NCBI GenBank assembly: GCA_010672925.1 | Contig: JAAHFP010000008.1 | Coordinates: 42,330-106,329 of the forward strand | DNA: 64,000 bases | Reading direction: 5' to 3' | Source of the DNA: Symploca sp. SIO1C2 | GTDB lineage: Bacteria > Cyanobacteriota > Cyanobacteriia > Cyanobacteriales > Coleofasciculaceae | In this document: positions 44,688 through 54,062 of the stretch, piece after piece | Position numbering within the stretch: position 1 is the stretch's first letter | Layout of the letters: each line of letters opens with the position of its first letter | The notes under the pieces: generated by a model | The model's database searches: none | What the model was told of the DNA's origin: nothing | The model's input: the letters and a program-made list of their open reading frames with translations, nothing else | Position numbers and translations under genes: made by a program

Positions 44688-45242
44688 TTACATAGAACCT
44701 GCACCAGTTTTGATCAAACGCCGGAATAGTCCCTCAGTCCAACCAGTTTCTTGGAGTACAGCAGCTGAACTAACTTCTACGTAAGCTTGCTCAATGAAAG
44801 CTAAATCAATCATGCAAATCCGGCTCAAAGCATCTAGCAATTCTAGAGGTTTGCCATCGGTGTCCAGACGCTTGCGAGCTTCATTAATTACGGTTGCCAT
44901 GGCTGGGACAACATGTTGAGGTCCGATGCCAATTTGTACATGTACTAAGCCAATACGCCAACGACGATCAGCATAATTATTACCCCATTCATCCATTCCG
45001 GTGAACATTTCGGCAAACCATTGAACAAAAGTTTCCCGTAGGCGATGCATACGTCCTTCTTTTTCATCCAAAATAGCACTCATTTCTGGATCGCGACCCA
45101 AATAAGCATAAAAATGATCTGCCATTTCTGGAGCAATTTCTTTACCCCAATCAAGATTAGATTTTAGAATTTCTTTATCTTCTGGAGTGAAAGCAACACG
45201 CTTTTCCATCGTGACCATAAAGTCATGAGGATTTAAAGACAT
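44688..45242 (-). CDS. protoglobin-like globin
   Basis: A 184-aa single-domain globin of the protoglobin/globin-coupled-sensor type. RRWRIGLVHVQIGIGPQHVV (residues about 93-112) holds the pattern GxxHxxIG; His101 is the likely proximal heme ligand. Pre-F helices include FVQWFAEMFTG. There is no fused output domain, so signalling would have to go through partner proteins. It heads the minus-strand run of roadblock and GTPase genes. A heme-based O2, NO or CO sensor is a reasonable inference. Confidence 0.85.
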   Translation of the reverse strand: MSLNPHDFMVTMEKRVAFTPEDKEILKSNLDWGKEIAPEMADHFYAYLGRDPEMSAILDEKEGRMHRLRETFVQWFAEMFTGMDEWGNNYADRRWRIGLVHVQIGIGPQHVVPAMATVINEARKRLDTDGKPLELLDALSRICMIDLAFIEQAYVEVSSAAVLQETGWTEGLFRRLIKTGAGSM

Positions 45243-45913
45243 ATATCTCCTTGTTGTCTCAATAACTAATCAACTACATTACTTTTCTAGCAATTTTATA
45301 TTCTATTGTCTACTTTTTTAATTCAATATTTTATTGAGATTCAATGAAGATATTTTTTTGTTTTTAGAGTAATTTTATTTGCTGCTTTTGTAGAGTTTAA
45401 ATTTATTTAATAAGTCACAATGTATGATTTTTTACTAATTTATAAGTAATTAAGACAAGATAAAACCAGGCCATTTCTCACAGAGGTGAAAAACATCCAA
45501 TGCCGACAAATTTATTCCTTATTACTAATTTACAAAAAACAGAAATGAAAGTACCGACACCCAATGAAAGACACTATAAATTGGTTTTACCCAATCTTAT
45601 AGGTTTTACTAATAAATAGGTTAATTTTACTCAACAAGATGAGAGCATAAGGTAAATCTCAAAAGGAAAAGAACTTATTTCTATTGCTTTTATTCTCTTC
45701 TTTGTTTGTTGATTGCTCTCCCAAACCCCGATATAACTCAACCTCTTCTCCTATTCTGGAATTACTCTGTCTCATCCGGATGGTTTATCAATTAATGAGC
45801 CCAGACTTGTCCATAATTTAAGATTTGTTTCAATGCTCAAAGCTTTGTGTATTTAGGTAAACTTAAGGACCTCAGCTGCTCAATTTACCTAACCCTCAGG
45901 AAAACCGAGACTT
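45243..45913. other. AT-rich intergenic region upstream of the globin gene
   Basis: About 670 bp without a credible gene on either strand. It must contain the promoter of the globin/roadblock run and lies behind the stop of the RHH gene. I see no repeats or strong hairpins. Confidence 0.6.
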
Positions 45914-46177
45914 TTATTTTTGAGACTCTTGTGCTTGATGCTTCTCACCAGAGGACTTGACTTGTGCAAACTGCTTAACTTCGACCGCAACTTCTTCTAA
46001 CGCGGAGAGTCGCTGCTCAATTTCTTCCAACCTCTGTTGAGAAGATGACATTCCTAGGTAGCTTCTTAGAGCTGCGATTACGATGTCTGACTTAGACTGC
46101 CCGGTTTGTTGCATCCGAGCCGCGATCGCTTCATTCAGCTCTGGAGATATTCTGACACCAAGGAATGGGTTGGCCAT
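45914..46177 (-). CDS. ribbon-helix-helix (CopG-like) DNA-binding protein
   Basis: An 87-aa protein: PFLGVRISPELNEAIAARMQ then QTGQSKSDIVIAALRSYLG is the RHH fold (strand, two helices), followed by a coiled-coil helix (RLEEIEQRLSALEEVAVEV). Such proteins act as antitoxins or small repressors. No toxin gene is adjacent, so a free-standing regulator is more likely. Divergent from the RpaB-like regulator gene and may act on the shared region 46178-46322. Confidence 0.82.
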   Translation of the reverse strand: MANPFLGVRISPELNEAIAARMQQTGQSKSDIVIAALRSYLGMSSSQQRLEEIEQRLSALEEVAVEVKQFAQVKSSGEKHQAQESQK

Positions 46178-46322
46178 ATTATCAGTTCCATAATTGCAAA
46201 GGGAGAAGATAACAACCAGATAATACCCTAATTCAAGCCAGAGTCTTAAAAAAATAAAATAAACGTTATCATAATGATAACAAAATTAAAATCACAGCAT
46301 CTATTTGCTATGACCGTAATCA

Positions 46323-46511
46323 ATGACTGATAATGCTTTGGTGGTTCTTTACCTGAACCAGCAGTTGCTCATTCACCCTGGCAGTCTTGCCCACAAATCC
46401 CAAGGGGTTTTTCTTAAGCAAGATGGTAGATCTATATATCTTAATCCGCTGCGATCGTCAACCAGCTCAAGTAGACAAATTCTATTTGCTAAATTCAGTA
46501 AGGAGTATTGA
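46323..46511 (+). CDS. possible short ORF upstream of the response regulator
   Basis: A 62-aa frame (MTDNALVVLYLNQQLLIHPG) ending six bases before the next gene's GTG. I do not recognise it. It could be a leader peptide or chance; the ribosome binding site of the next gene lies in its last codons. Confidence 0.3.
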   Translation: MTDNALVVLYLNQQLLIHPGSLAHKSQGVFLKQDGRSIYLNPLRSSTSSSRQILFAKFSKEY

Positions 46512-46517
46512 TTAAAC

Positions 46518-47255
46518 GTGGAAAACCACACAGAAAAAATCCTGGTGGTAGACGACGAAGCCGCCCTCCGGCGTATTCTGGAAACTCGCCTGTCAATGAT
46601 TGGTTATGATGTAGTCACTGCTGCTGATGGTGAAGAGGCACTTCTACTTTTCTCTGAGGAAGCACCTGATTTGATAGTCTTAGACATAATGATGCCCAAG
46701 TATGATGGCTATTACGTTTGTAAAGAAATAAGAAAAAAATCTGATGTGCCCATCATTATGCTAACTGCCTTGGGTGATGTCGCTGATCGAATCGCTGGTT
46801 TAGAACTCGGAGCAGATGACTATCTCGTCAAACCCTTTTCACCGAAAGAACTAGAAGCTCGCATTGCTTCTATTTTGCGTCGGTTTAAATCTACCATCAC
46901 TTCGACTTTGAGCAGTTCTGGAGAGATTCAAGTTGGTGCACTGCACATCAATACGAACAAACGGCGAGTTGATCGAGGCAATGAGCAAATCCGACTAACT
47001 GGCATAGAATTTGATTTGCTACAACTGTTAGTTAATCACTCAGGCAAACCAGTTTCCCGTGCCGATATTTTGAAAGCAGTTTGGGGAATCACCCCCATCT
47101 GCCATAGTGATTTGCGAATTGTTGACGTTCACATCTCTCGTTTGCGAGCCAAAATCGAAGAGAATCCCAAACAACCAGAATTTATTATCACCGCCCGTGG
47201 TACGGGCTACTTATTTCAGCGTATGGCTGAACTTGCAGAACCAGCGAGGGCTTGA
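46518..47255 (+). CDS. OmpR-type response regulator, RpaB/Ycf27-like
   Basis: A 245-aa protein: receiver ILVVDDEAALRRILETRL, phospho-acceptor Asp in LIVLDIMMPKYDGY near residue 56, Lys in LVKPFSPKELEARI; winged-helix output GIEFDLLQLLVNHSGKPVSR and VDVHISRLRAKIEENPKQPE with the end TARGTGYLFQR. The start MENH.EKILVVDDEA and the end are those of RpaB, the regulator of high-light and photosynthesis genes. The DNA-binding helix region (VWGITPICHSDLRIVDV) differs from what I remember of RpaB (VWGYTPERHVDTRVVDV), so it may be a paralogue. GTG start, with AAGGAG upstream. It is followed by a histidine kinase. Confidence 0.88.
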   Translation: MENHTEKILVVDDEAALRRILETRLSMIGYDVVTAADGEEALLLFSEEAPDLIVLDIMMPKYDGYYVCKEIRKKSDVPIIMLTALGDVADRIAGLELGADDYLVKPFSPKELEARIASILRRFKSTITSTLSSSGEIQVGALHINTNKRRVDRGNEQIRLTGIEFDLLQLLVNHSGKPVSRADILKAVWGITPICHSDLRIVDVHISRLRAKIEENPKQPEFIITARGTGYLFQRMAELAEPARA

Positions 47256-47341
47256 AATCTCCCTTTGTTTCGGTATTTGAGCCGCTTTCTGCTAATGGCT
47301 AGTAACTGGTTATTAGCGGAAGGCGGTTTCTGGTGTCGATG

Positions 47342-47572
47342 AGAGCTGGGGAAGCTGAGGGAGCTGAGGAGATGGGGAGCTGAGGGAGATGGGGAGATGG
47401 GGAGATGGGGAGCTGAGGAAGCTGAGGGAGATGGGGAGATGGGGAGATGGGGAGCTGAGGGAGATGGGGAGATAGGGAGATAAAGAAAGAAGATGTTCCC
47501 AATTCTCCATTCTCCATTCCCAATTCCCAAACAACCAACAACAAACAACCAACAACAAACAACCAACAACAA
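47342..47572. repeat. composite STRR region (GCTGAGGGA, GATGGGGA, TTCCCAA, AACAACAAACAACC)
   Basis: Three repeat types follow each other between the regulator and the kinase gene; the last one provides the kinase start codon (AACAAATGACCAATGAC). Confidence 0.9.
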
Positions 47573-49552
47573 ATGACCAATGACAAAATTACTGTTGAGC
47601 AACTCCAACAGGAGATACAGCAACGTCAGCAGGTGGAAAAGGAACTTCGTAAGAGTCAGGCACTCTATCAAGGTATCGTTGAAGATCAAAGGGGATTGAT
47701 TTGTCGCTTTTTACCCAATGGCAAAATTTCATTTGTTAACCAAGCCTACTGCCATTATTTCGGCAAGCAGCCAGAGGAGTTGATTGGCTACCAGTTTTCA
47801 CATCTCATTCCGGTGGAAAACTCACCCCTTTTAGCAGATATAATTGCTGCTCTGAGTCCAGAAAGCCCGGTCTTGACGGCGGAATATCAGGTTATTTTAC
47901 CAACAGGTAAGGTGCGTTGGCATCAGTGGACTATTCGTGGCTTCTATGAAAGCGAATTGGAAAGCGGTATTGTTCTGGAGACAAATTGCTTGTTTAAGTT
48001 ACAGGCAGTAGGTTGGGATATAACAGAACCCAAGCAAGCAGATCAGGTACTCCAGGTAAGTGAAGAACGATATTGGCTGTTGGCAGAAAACTCCACTGAT
48101 TTGATTTCTCGCCACAACTTAGCAGGAGTATATCTCTACGCTTCACCAGCTTGCCGTACTCTACTAGGCTATGAACCGGAAGAATTAGTGGGATTATCTA
48201 GTCAAGACTTGATTCATCCCCAAGATTGGGACAGTGCTCAGCAATGCCAACTTGATATTCTTCAAGTACAAGGTAGTTGTACTAGTTCCTATCGCATCCG
48301 CAAAAAAGACGGCAGTTATATCTGGTTTGAAACTACGAGTAAAACCGTGATTGCTCCAGATACTGGAGCCGCTAAAGAAATTGTCTCAGTTTCCCGGGAT
48401 ATCACTGAACGGCAGCTTTCCCAAGAGCGTCTGCGTCTGTTGGAGTCAGCAGTTACCAACGCCAACGATATTATTCTCATTACCGATGCCAATACGATTA
48501 ATGGTTCTGGACAGAAAATTGTCTATGTTAACAAAGCTTTTACTCGGATGACTGGTTATTTGCCAGAAGAAGTAATTGGTAAGACACCCCGTCTTCTCCA
48601 AGGTCCCAAAACAGACCGCAGCCAGTTAAAAAAGATCCGGAATGCTATCCTTAAACAGGAACCAGTTCAGGCTGAGTTACTCAACTACTCTAAAGATGGT
48701 TCTGAGTATTGGACTGAAATCAACATTGTCCCTATTACTAATGAACGAGGGCAGTGTACCCATTTTGTTGCTATACAGCGGGATATTACTAAGCGAAAGC
48801 AAGCTGAAGCGGAAACGCTCAAAGCCCTAGCCAAGGAGCGAGAACTCAATGAACTCAAGTCTCGTTTTATTGCTATCACCTCCCATGAGTTCCGTACTCC
48901 TCTGGCTACAATCCTCTCTTCTGCGGATTTATTGGAGAAATTTCCCTGTACAGAAGAGGAAAAGCAGGAGCTGTTTAGCCAAATTCAAACTTCTGTCAAG
49001 CATATGACTCGGCTTTTAGAAGATGTAATGTTCGTCACCCGTTCAGAAGCAGGAAAACTAGAATTTAGACCTACTGAACTGGAGCTTGACCAATTCTGCC
49101 ATACTCTGGTTAAGGAAGTGGCAATTGGCGTGGGTAAATACCATCGCCTTTCCTTGAGCAGTTGTGGTGAATACAACGGCTTGATGGATGAAAAACTACT
49201 CCGCAGCATTTTGAGTAATTTGCTTGCCAATGCCATTAAATATTCTCCCCGAGACAGTATAGTCAAGTTAAAGCTGACTTATCAGGATGACAAAGCAATC
49301 TTTCAGGTGCAAGATCAGGGTATCGGCATTCCTCCGGCAGATCAAGTGCATCTATTTGAAAGCTTTCATCGGGCCAGCAATGTTGGCACCATTTCCGGCA
49401 CTGGGCTAGGATTGACCATTGTTAAGAAATGTGTCGAGCTACATGGGGGAGAAATCGCTGTGGAAAGCGAAGTGGACAGGGGCACTACTTTCACTGTCAC
49501 ACTACCAATGAACTATGAACCGTCAAAAAAAGAAAACTATTCTGGTAATTGA
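47573..49552 (+). CDS. multi-PAS sensor histidine kinase
   Basis: A 659-aa soluble kinase without TM helices. PAS1 about 25-150 (GLICRFLPNGKISFVNQAYC), PAS2 about 158-280 (STDLISRHNLAGVYLYASPA), PAS3 about 290-415 (KIVYVNKAFTRMTGYLPEEV), each with a PAC end (RDIT). HisKA has phospho-acceptor His438 in ITSHEFRTPLATIL; HATPase contains NLLANAIKYSPRD (N box), DQGIGIPPADQ (G1) and GTGLGLTIVKKCVELHGG (G2). PAS3 has the GNGxCRFLQG-like PRLLQGP, found in LOV-type domains but without a clear Cys. It overlaps the next gene by 38 bp, so the two are translationally coupled. Confidence 0.94.
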   Translation: MTNDKITVEQLQQEIQQRQQVEKELRKSQALYQGIVEDQRGLICRFLPNGKISFVNQAYCHYFGKQPEELIGYQFSHLIPVENSPLLADIIAALSPESPVLTAEYQVILPTGKVRWHQWTIRGFYESELESGIVLETNCLFKLQAVGWDITEPKQADQVLQVSEERYWLLAENSTDLISRHNLAGVYLYASPACRTLLGYEPEELVGLSSQDLIHPQDWDSAQQCQLDILQVQGSCTSSYRIRKKDGSYIWFETTSKTVIAPDTGAAKEIVSVSRDITERQLSQERLRLLESAVTNANDIILITDANTINGSGQKIVYVNKAFTRMTGYLPEEVIGKTPRLLQGPKTDRSQLKKIRNAILKQEPVQAELLNYSKDGSEYWTEINIVPITNERGQCTHFVAIQRDITKRKQAEAETLKALAKERELNELKSRFIAITSHEFRTPLATILSSADLLEKFPCTEEEKQELFSQIQTSVKHMTRLLEDVMFVTRSEAGKLEFRPTELELDQFCHTLVKEVAIGVGKYHRLSLSSCGEYNGLMDEKLLRSILSNLLANAIKYSPRDSIVKLKLTYQDDKAIFQVQDQGIGIPPADQVHLFESFHRASNVGTISGTGLGLTIVKKCVELHGGEIAVESEVDRGTTFTVTLPMNYEPSKKENYSGN

Positions 49553-50531
49553 AGACCAGCAAGCAATTAGAACTAATCTTCTGAAGCTATTAAATCATGT
49601 AGGATTCCAGACCATCGGTGCAGAAAATGGTTTAGAAGGAGTGGAGTTGGCCACAAACCATTTACCAGATCTCATTGTTTGTGACATTATGATGCCGGAT
49701 ATGGATGGTTATGATGTGCTCCAAGAGATGCTGCAAGACCCAGAAACTGCTAGGATTCCTTTCATTTTCCTTACTGCCAAAGCTGACAAGTCAGATATTA
49801 GGCAAGGCATGAATCTGGGAGCAGATGATTATCTTACCAAACCATTCACTAGCGATGAATTAATCGACACAGTCATGGCTCGACTGGCAAAACAGGAAAC
49901 TGTTACTCAACCCTATCTAGAGGACATGAGGCAAGCGACCAATGTTATCGAAGAAGTAGCAGGTAACATCCAGGAAACGGCGGTTCAGGTGAGCAAGTTA
50001 TCCTACCGTGACTCCCTAACTAATCTGCCCAGCAGGAGAGCGCTGCTTCACTGGTTGCCAGGAACCCTTTTAGAAGCACAAGAACAGCAGGAGCAGGTTG
50101 CTCTTCTATGTTTAAATATAGATAATTTTCGCCATATTAATGGTAACTTGGGACAAAAAACTGGAGATTTATTACTCCAGGCGGTGGCAGAAAGGCTGCA
50201 AAATGCAGTAGCAGAAGAAAACGCTCTTGCCCGCATTAGTGGGGATGAATTTTGTCTGATTTTGGTAGGAAAGCTTCAGAAAAAAGATGTTGCTACATCG
50301 GCCCGCAACCTTCTTAATTCCATTACTCAACCCTACTCTCTCAATGAGAAGCAAGTATCTATTCAGGCTACTATTGGTATTACTCTCTATCCCCAGGATG
50401 GTAATAGCCCAGATCAACTACTGACGGCAGCAGATCAAGCAAGACGCTCTTGTCGGAAGCAGGGAGGTGGCAACTATCAGTTTTATGGCTCAATGACGGA
50501 TAGAGTTAGTAATCCCTCATTGCTTCGTTAG
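49515..50531 (+). CDS. response regulator with GGDEF domain (diguanylate cyclase-like)
   Basis: A 338-aa protein: REC domain ILVIEDQQAIRTNLLKLL, phospho-acceptor Asp in LIVCDIMMPDMDGY near residue 58, Lys in YLTKPFTSDEL; a helical linker; then a GGDEF domain with DSLTNLPSRRALL and an active-site loop ARISGDEFCLIL (SGDEF, an accepted variant). It would make c-di-GMP under control of the kinase whose gene overlaps it. The rest of the domain (IGITLYPQDG, ADQARRSCRKQGGGNYQFY) is complete. Confidence 0.92.
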   Translation: MNRQKKKTILVIEDQQAIRTNLLKLLNHVGFQTIGAENGLEGVELATNHLPDLIVCDIMMPDMDGYDVLQEMLQDPETARIPFIFLTAKADKSDIRQGMNLGADDYLTKPFTSDELIDTVMARLAKQETVTQPYLEDMRQATNVIEEVAGNIQETAVQVSKLSYRDSLTNLPSRRALLHWLPGTLLEAQEQQEQVALLCLNIDNFRHINGNLGQKTGDLLLQAVAERLQNAVAEENALARISGDEFCLILVGKLQKKDVATSARNLLNSITQPYSLNEKQVSIQATIGITLYPQDGNSPDQLLTAADQARRSCRKQGGGNYQFYGSMTDRVSNPSLLR

Positions 50532-51512
50532 TTATACAGTAAACTCACATCTTGCACTATGCATCATAAATACTGAATAAGGTAAATCAGAACAATCAAT
50601 TTAAGTGCTGAAACAGTCAAATCTTATTACTTTTGCCAGATGAGCTGTTGCCTGTTGCCTACTTTCACCGGCCAATGTTCGACAGGCGTGCAAGATCTCA
50701 GGTAAACCTTATCCAGGTTTTGCTGTATAAGTCGATTGATTCGGGTTGTGAAGTAATTAGCGTTATCCCTATTCCGTTTGTAGGGGCGGGTTCACCGGAA
50801 ACTTGGCAACAAAAGTGATAATTTAAATAGGGTCTGCTGAATAAGTCAGACAAGGGAGACAAGGAGGACAAGGAGGACAAGGAGGACAAGGAGGACAAGG
50901 AGGACAAGGGAAATAATAATTGTAGAGAACGCAAAATTTTCATCATTTGTGCAAGAAAAATGAGCCTATCAATACAATTTCCTTGCACTTTTTTAGGTAA
51001 AAAATGACTGAAAGCATTGTCTGGTATAGCTTACACACTTATGCAGCAAGCCCTAAATAAACCCGCCCCGGCGCTTTGTGTACTGCTTCTATCACCGGGG
51101 CGGGTTTAGCATACAGTTTAGCCAATACAGCACTTCCCGCTGTTACGAGGTACAGTAAAAACAACGAGGAAGAAATCTATCTAATCTTGATAACTGATTC
51201 AGGTGTACCTCATTGCAGCGGTAACCGCTGTATACTTACCGAATTGGTTAACCCGCCCCTACAGGTTAATAATTTACCAGTATTGACTTATTTTCCCAAG
51301 CCCTAGATAGGTGTATCTACCCCACACTAGCAATGACTTGAGCAATATCCTGAGGCGAAGCACCAATTGCTAAAATTGCGCTAAGGGGCGCACGTCGGTG
51401 CGCCCTCAACCCATTGGTACAACATTCAACAGGCAAGATGCCTGTTCCACAGTAGAATGTAGAATTTAGAATCAATTTTCTAAATTCTACATTCTAAATT
51501 CTACATTCTTTA
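50532..51512. other. repeat-filled intergenic region
   Basis: 980 bp without a gene. It holds the GGGTCTGCTGAATAAGTC motif (about 50829-50848), a GACAAGGAG nonamer array (50855-50912), a CCCGCCCCGG...CCGGGGCGGG palindrome (about 51063-51110), MITE-like repeat B (51138-51233) and TTCTACA/TTCTAAA units (about 51460-51510). ORFs called here are repeat artefacts. Confidence 0.8.
51138..51233 (+). mobile_element. MITE-like repeat B, copy 2
   Basis: Matches 29955-30049 in the same orientation, with the same imperfect inverted ends and the CAGCGGTAACCGCTG palindrome at the right end. Confidence 0.75.
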
Positions 51513-54062
51513 TTATTGCTCCATATATTCAATCACCTCGAAAATCTGCTGGAGAATGGTGGAATATTCCTTACTTGCAATAGTAGGAGAAGTCGAGCCG
51601 GATTCGATAATCTGATTACCAATAGCACTTTGTGCTCGTCCATTGATAACCTTAATCAGCTCTTCAGGAGTTGTCTCATTTTCCTGAGCAATGCTACCGA
51701 GTTTAGCAGCCGGATCATCCTCTTGAGTAATGACTTTGAGCGTCTCCAACTGATGTTTTGGCAATGCCAAGATGAATTCAGTCCATACAGATGCTAAATC
51801 ATCTTCAAGTTCTGCATCTTGAGACTCCTGCGTCTTCATACCAGCCCATTCTACTGATATTTCTTCGGTGGGTATCTCATCTTCGTTTTCAAATTTATCT
51901 TGCAGCGCTGCAAAGGCAGCCCATTCAGGAGGTAAATCTTCGTCAAGTAGTAATGCTTCTGTAACCGTTTCAGCAGCAGTAGTCTCCTGTTTTGGTGCAG
52001 GATATTCCCTTAAAGCTTCTTCTAGTTGTCTTCTTTGCTCTTCAAGTTGATTGACTTCTTGGTCAAGGATTTCTTTGTAGTTGTATTGTGCTGTAAATTG
52101 AGCTTCTAAGTCCGAGAGTCCTGCTTCTAGCTGCTGTTTTTGTCCCTCAAGAGTAGTTAGCTCTTGCTCTAACTGTTGTTTTTGCTGTTGAGGTTGAGTT
52201 AGCTGAGTTTGTAACTCGGATAGTTCTGTTGCTAGTTGCTGTTTTTGTCCTTCAAGGGTAGTTAACTCCTGCTCTAACTGTTGTTTTTGCTGTTGAGGTT
52301 GAGTTAGCTGAGTTTGTAGCTGAGATAGCCCTGCTTCTAGTTGCTGTTTTTGTCCTTCAAGGGTAGTTAACTCCTGCTCCAACTGTTGTTTTTGTTGTTG
52401 AGGTTGAGTTAGCTGAGTTTGTAACTCGGATAGTTCTGTTGCTAGTTGCTGTTTTTGCCCTTCAAGGGTAGTTAACTCTTGCTCTAACTGTTGCTTTTGT
52501 TGTTGAGGTTGAGTTAGCTGAGTTTGTAGCTGAGATAGCCCTGCTTCTAGTTGCTGTTTTTGTCCTTCAAGGGTAGTTAACTCCTGCTCCAACTGTTGTT
52601 TTTGTTGTTGAGGTTGAGTTAGCTGAGTTTGTAACTCGGATAGTTCTGTTGCTAGTTGCTGTTTTTGTTCCTCAAGGGTAGTTAACTCTTGCTCTAACTG
52701 TTGCTTTTGTTGTTGAGGTTGAGTTAGCTGAGTTTGTAGCTGAGATAGTTGGGCTTGCAGCTGTTCTGACTCTGTTGCTAGCTGCTGTTTTTGTCCTTGG
52801 AAGGTAGCTAGATCCTGCTCCAACTGCTCTTTAGTGGTTTGTTTTTCGGAAACTTGATTTTGCAGTTGTTCAAGTTCTGTATTAAGGGCACTTTGTTGAG
52901 CTTCGAGTTGCTGCTTGTGTACTTCTAAAGTAGATAAGGATTCTTGCTGCTCTGTGAGAATTTTAATCTGAGCTTGTAAGTTATCAGAATCTAGGTTCAG
53001 CTGGTCTTTTTGTGCTCTCAGAGCCGTTATTTCTTGAGCAAGAGCTTTTTTGTCATGCTGTTGCTGTGAGAGTTGGGTTTGCAGTTGCTCCGAATCGGTA
53101 CGTAAGGAATTGAGGTTAGCTTCTAAGTTCTGTTTTTCAGTTATTGGTGCAGCTATTGACTCATTAAGCTGAGTTTTTTGTTGCTCAAGTTCTTGAATTT
53201 GAGTTTGCAGGCTTTCTGAGTCAGTTTCTAACTGAGATTTGCGACTTTCTAGAGTGACTAGATCTTGCTGGAGTTGTTCTTGTTGTTGCTGTTTTTTGTC
53301 AACTTTACTTTGCAGCTCAGTGAGTTCGATATGTTGATCTAAAAGAGTCTGAACCTGAGCTTGTAGACTATCTGACTGCTCTGTTATCTGGTACTCAGTC
53401 TCTTTAAGAGTGACAATTTCTCGCTCTAGCTCCTGTTTTTGTCGAAGCTGCTCGGCAACTTGAGTTTGTACCTGCTCAAATTCAGTTTGTAGAGTCTGCT
53501 TTTGGCTTTCTATTTGCTGTAGTTGAGTGGTTATCTCTGATACAGCTTGATTACTTTCTATTTCCTGCTCTTGGAGGGATTGCACTTGCATCTTTAGCTC
53601 AGAGGATTCAGCTTCCCTCTGCTCTTTTTGCTCCTTAAGAGTTACTAGCTCCTGATGCAGTTCTTGTTTTTGCTGGTTAAATCCCGAAACTTGCTGATTG
53701 AGTTCAGATACTTGGCTTTGTAACTGGGTTTGTTCTGCTGTTAGGGCATTGACACTGCCTTGTGCTTTTTCTTGAGCAGTTGTTGCTGTAGATAGGGATT
53801 CAGAAAGCTTAGCTTGTTGTTCCTCCAGCTCTTGAATTTGGCCGAGTAAAGAGTTTTTATTGCGTTTTTCTCTATTAGTACGCTGTTTGTCTATAACTGC
53901 TGTTCCTGCACCAATAACCGAGCCAGTAATTGCACCAGTTAAAAGCGCTTTGTCTTGCTTCAATACAGAACCAAATATAAGACTGACAAGAAAGGCAACT
54001 ACACCTAAAAAAATGGGATTAACTACCTTGGATGATGGCATAATAGTTTTTTTGTGAACCAA
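51513..54062 (-). CDS. long membrane-anchored coiled-coil protein with 35-residue repeats
   Basis: An 849-aa protein. A hydrophobic N-terminal region (IFLGVVAFLVSLIFGSVL, then ALLTGAITGSVIGAGTAV) anchors it. About 600 residues of Gln/Glu/Leu-rich coiled coil follow; between about 430 and 650 they consist of six near-identical 35-residue units (QPQQQKQQLEQELTTLEGQK, QQLxxxLSxLQTQLT). The end is a more globular acidic domain (AKLGSIAQENETTPEELIKV, INGRAQ) containing what looks like a small helical domain. Length and structure suggest a cell-envelope, septal or scaffold protein; no specific function is known. ATG54041 is an alternative start. Confidence 0.85.
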   Translation of the reverse strand: MVHKKTIMPSSKVVNPIFLGVVAFLVSLIFGSVLKQDKALLTGAITGSVIGAGTAVIDKQRTNREKRNKNSLLGQIQELEEQQAKLSESLSTATTAQEKAQGSVNALTAEQTQLQSQVSELNQQVSGFNQQKQELHQELVTLKEQKEQREAESSELKMQVQSLQEQEIESNQAVSEITTQLQQIESQKQTLQTEFEQVQTQVAEQLRQKQELEREIVTLKETEYQITEQSDSLQAQVQTLLDQHIELTELQSKVDKKQQQQEQLQQDLVTLESRKSQLETDSESLQTQIQELEQQKTQLNESIAAPITEKQNLEANLNSLRTDSEQLQTQLSQQQHDKKALAQEITALRAQKDQLNLDSDNLQAQIKILTEQQESLSTLEVHKQQLEAQQSALNTELEQLQNQVSEKQTTKEQLEQDLATFQGQKQQLATESEQLQAQLSQLQTQLTQPQQQKQQLEQELTTLEEQKQQLATELSELQTQLTQPQQQKQQLEQELTTLEGQKQQLEAGLSQLQTQLTQPQQQKQQLEQELTTLEGQKQQLATELSELQTQLTQPQQQKQQLEQELTTLEGQKQQLEAGLSQLQTQLTQPQQQKQQLEQELTTLEGQKQQLATELSELQTQLTQPQQQKQQLEQELTTLEGQKQQLEAGLSDLEAQFTAQYNYKEILDQEVNQLEEQRRQLEEALREYPAPKQETTAAETVTEALLLDEDLPPEWAAFAALQDKFENEDEIPTEEISVEWAGMKTQESQDAELEDDLASVWTEFILALPKHQLETLKVITQEDDPAAKLGSIAQENETTPEELIKVINGRAQSAIGNQIIESGSTSPTIASKEYSTILQQIFEVIEYMEQ
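52137..52770 (-). repeat. 105-bp coding tandem repeat, 210-bp higher-order unit
   Basis: Six copies of a 105-bp unit with very low divergence. Units alternate between an ATELSELQTQ and an EAGLSQLQTQ type, so the true period is 210 bp. Recent amplification in pairs is implied. Confidence 0.92.

Noticed and set aside
47216..47689. 157-aa minus-strand ORF
   Set aside because: It is made of STRR translation (SPSPSAPHLPIS) and overlaps both real plus-strand genes.
51076..51306. 76-aa plus-strand ORF
   Set aside because: It spans the GC-rich palindrome and MITE-like repeat B and has no conserved features.
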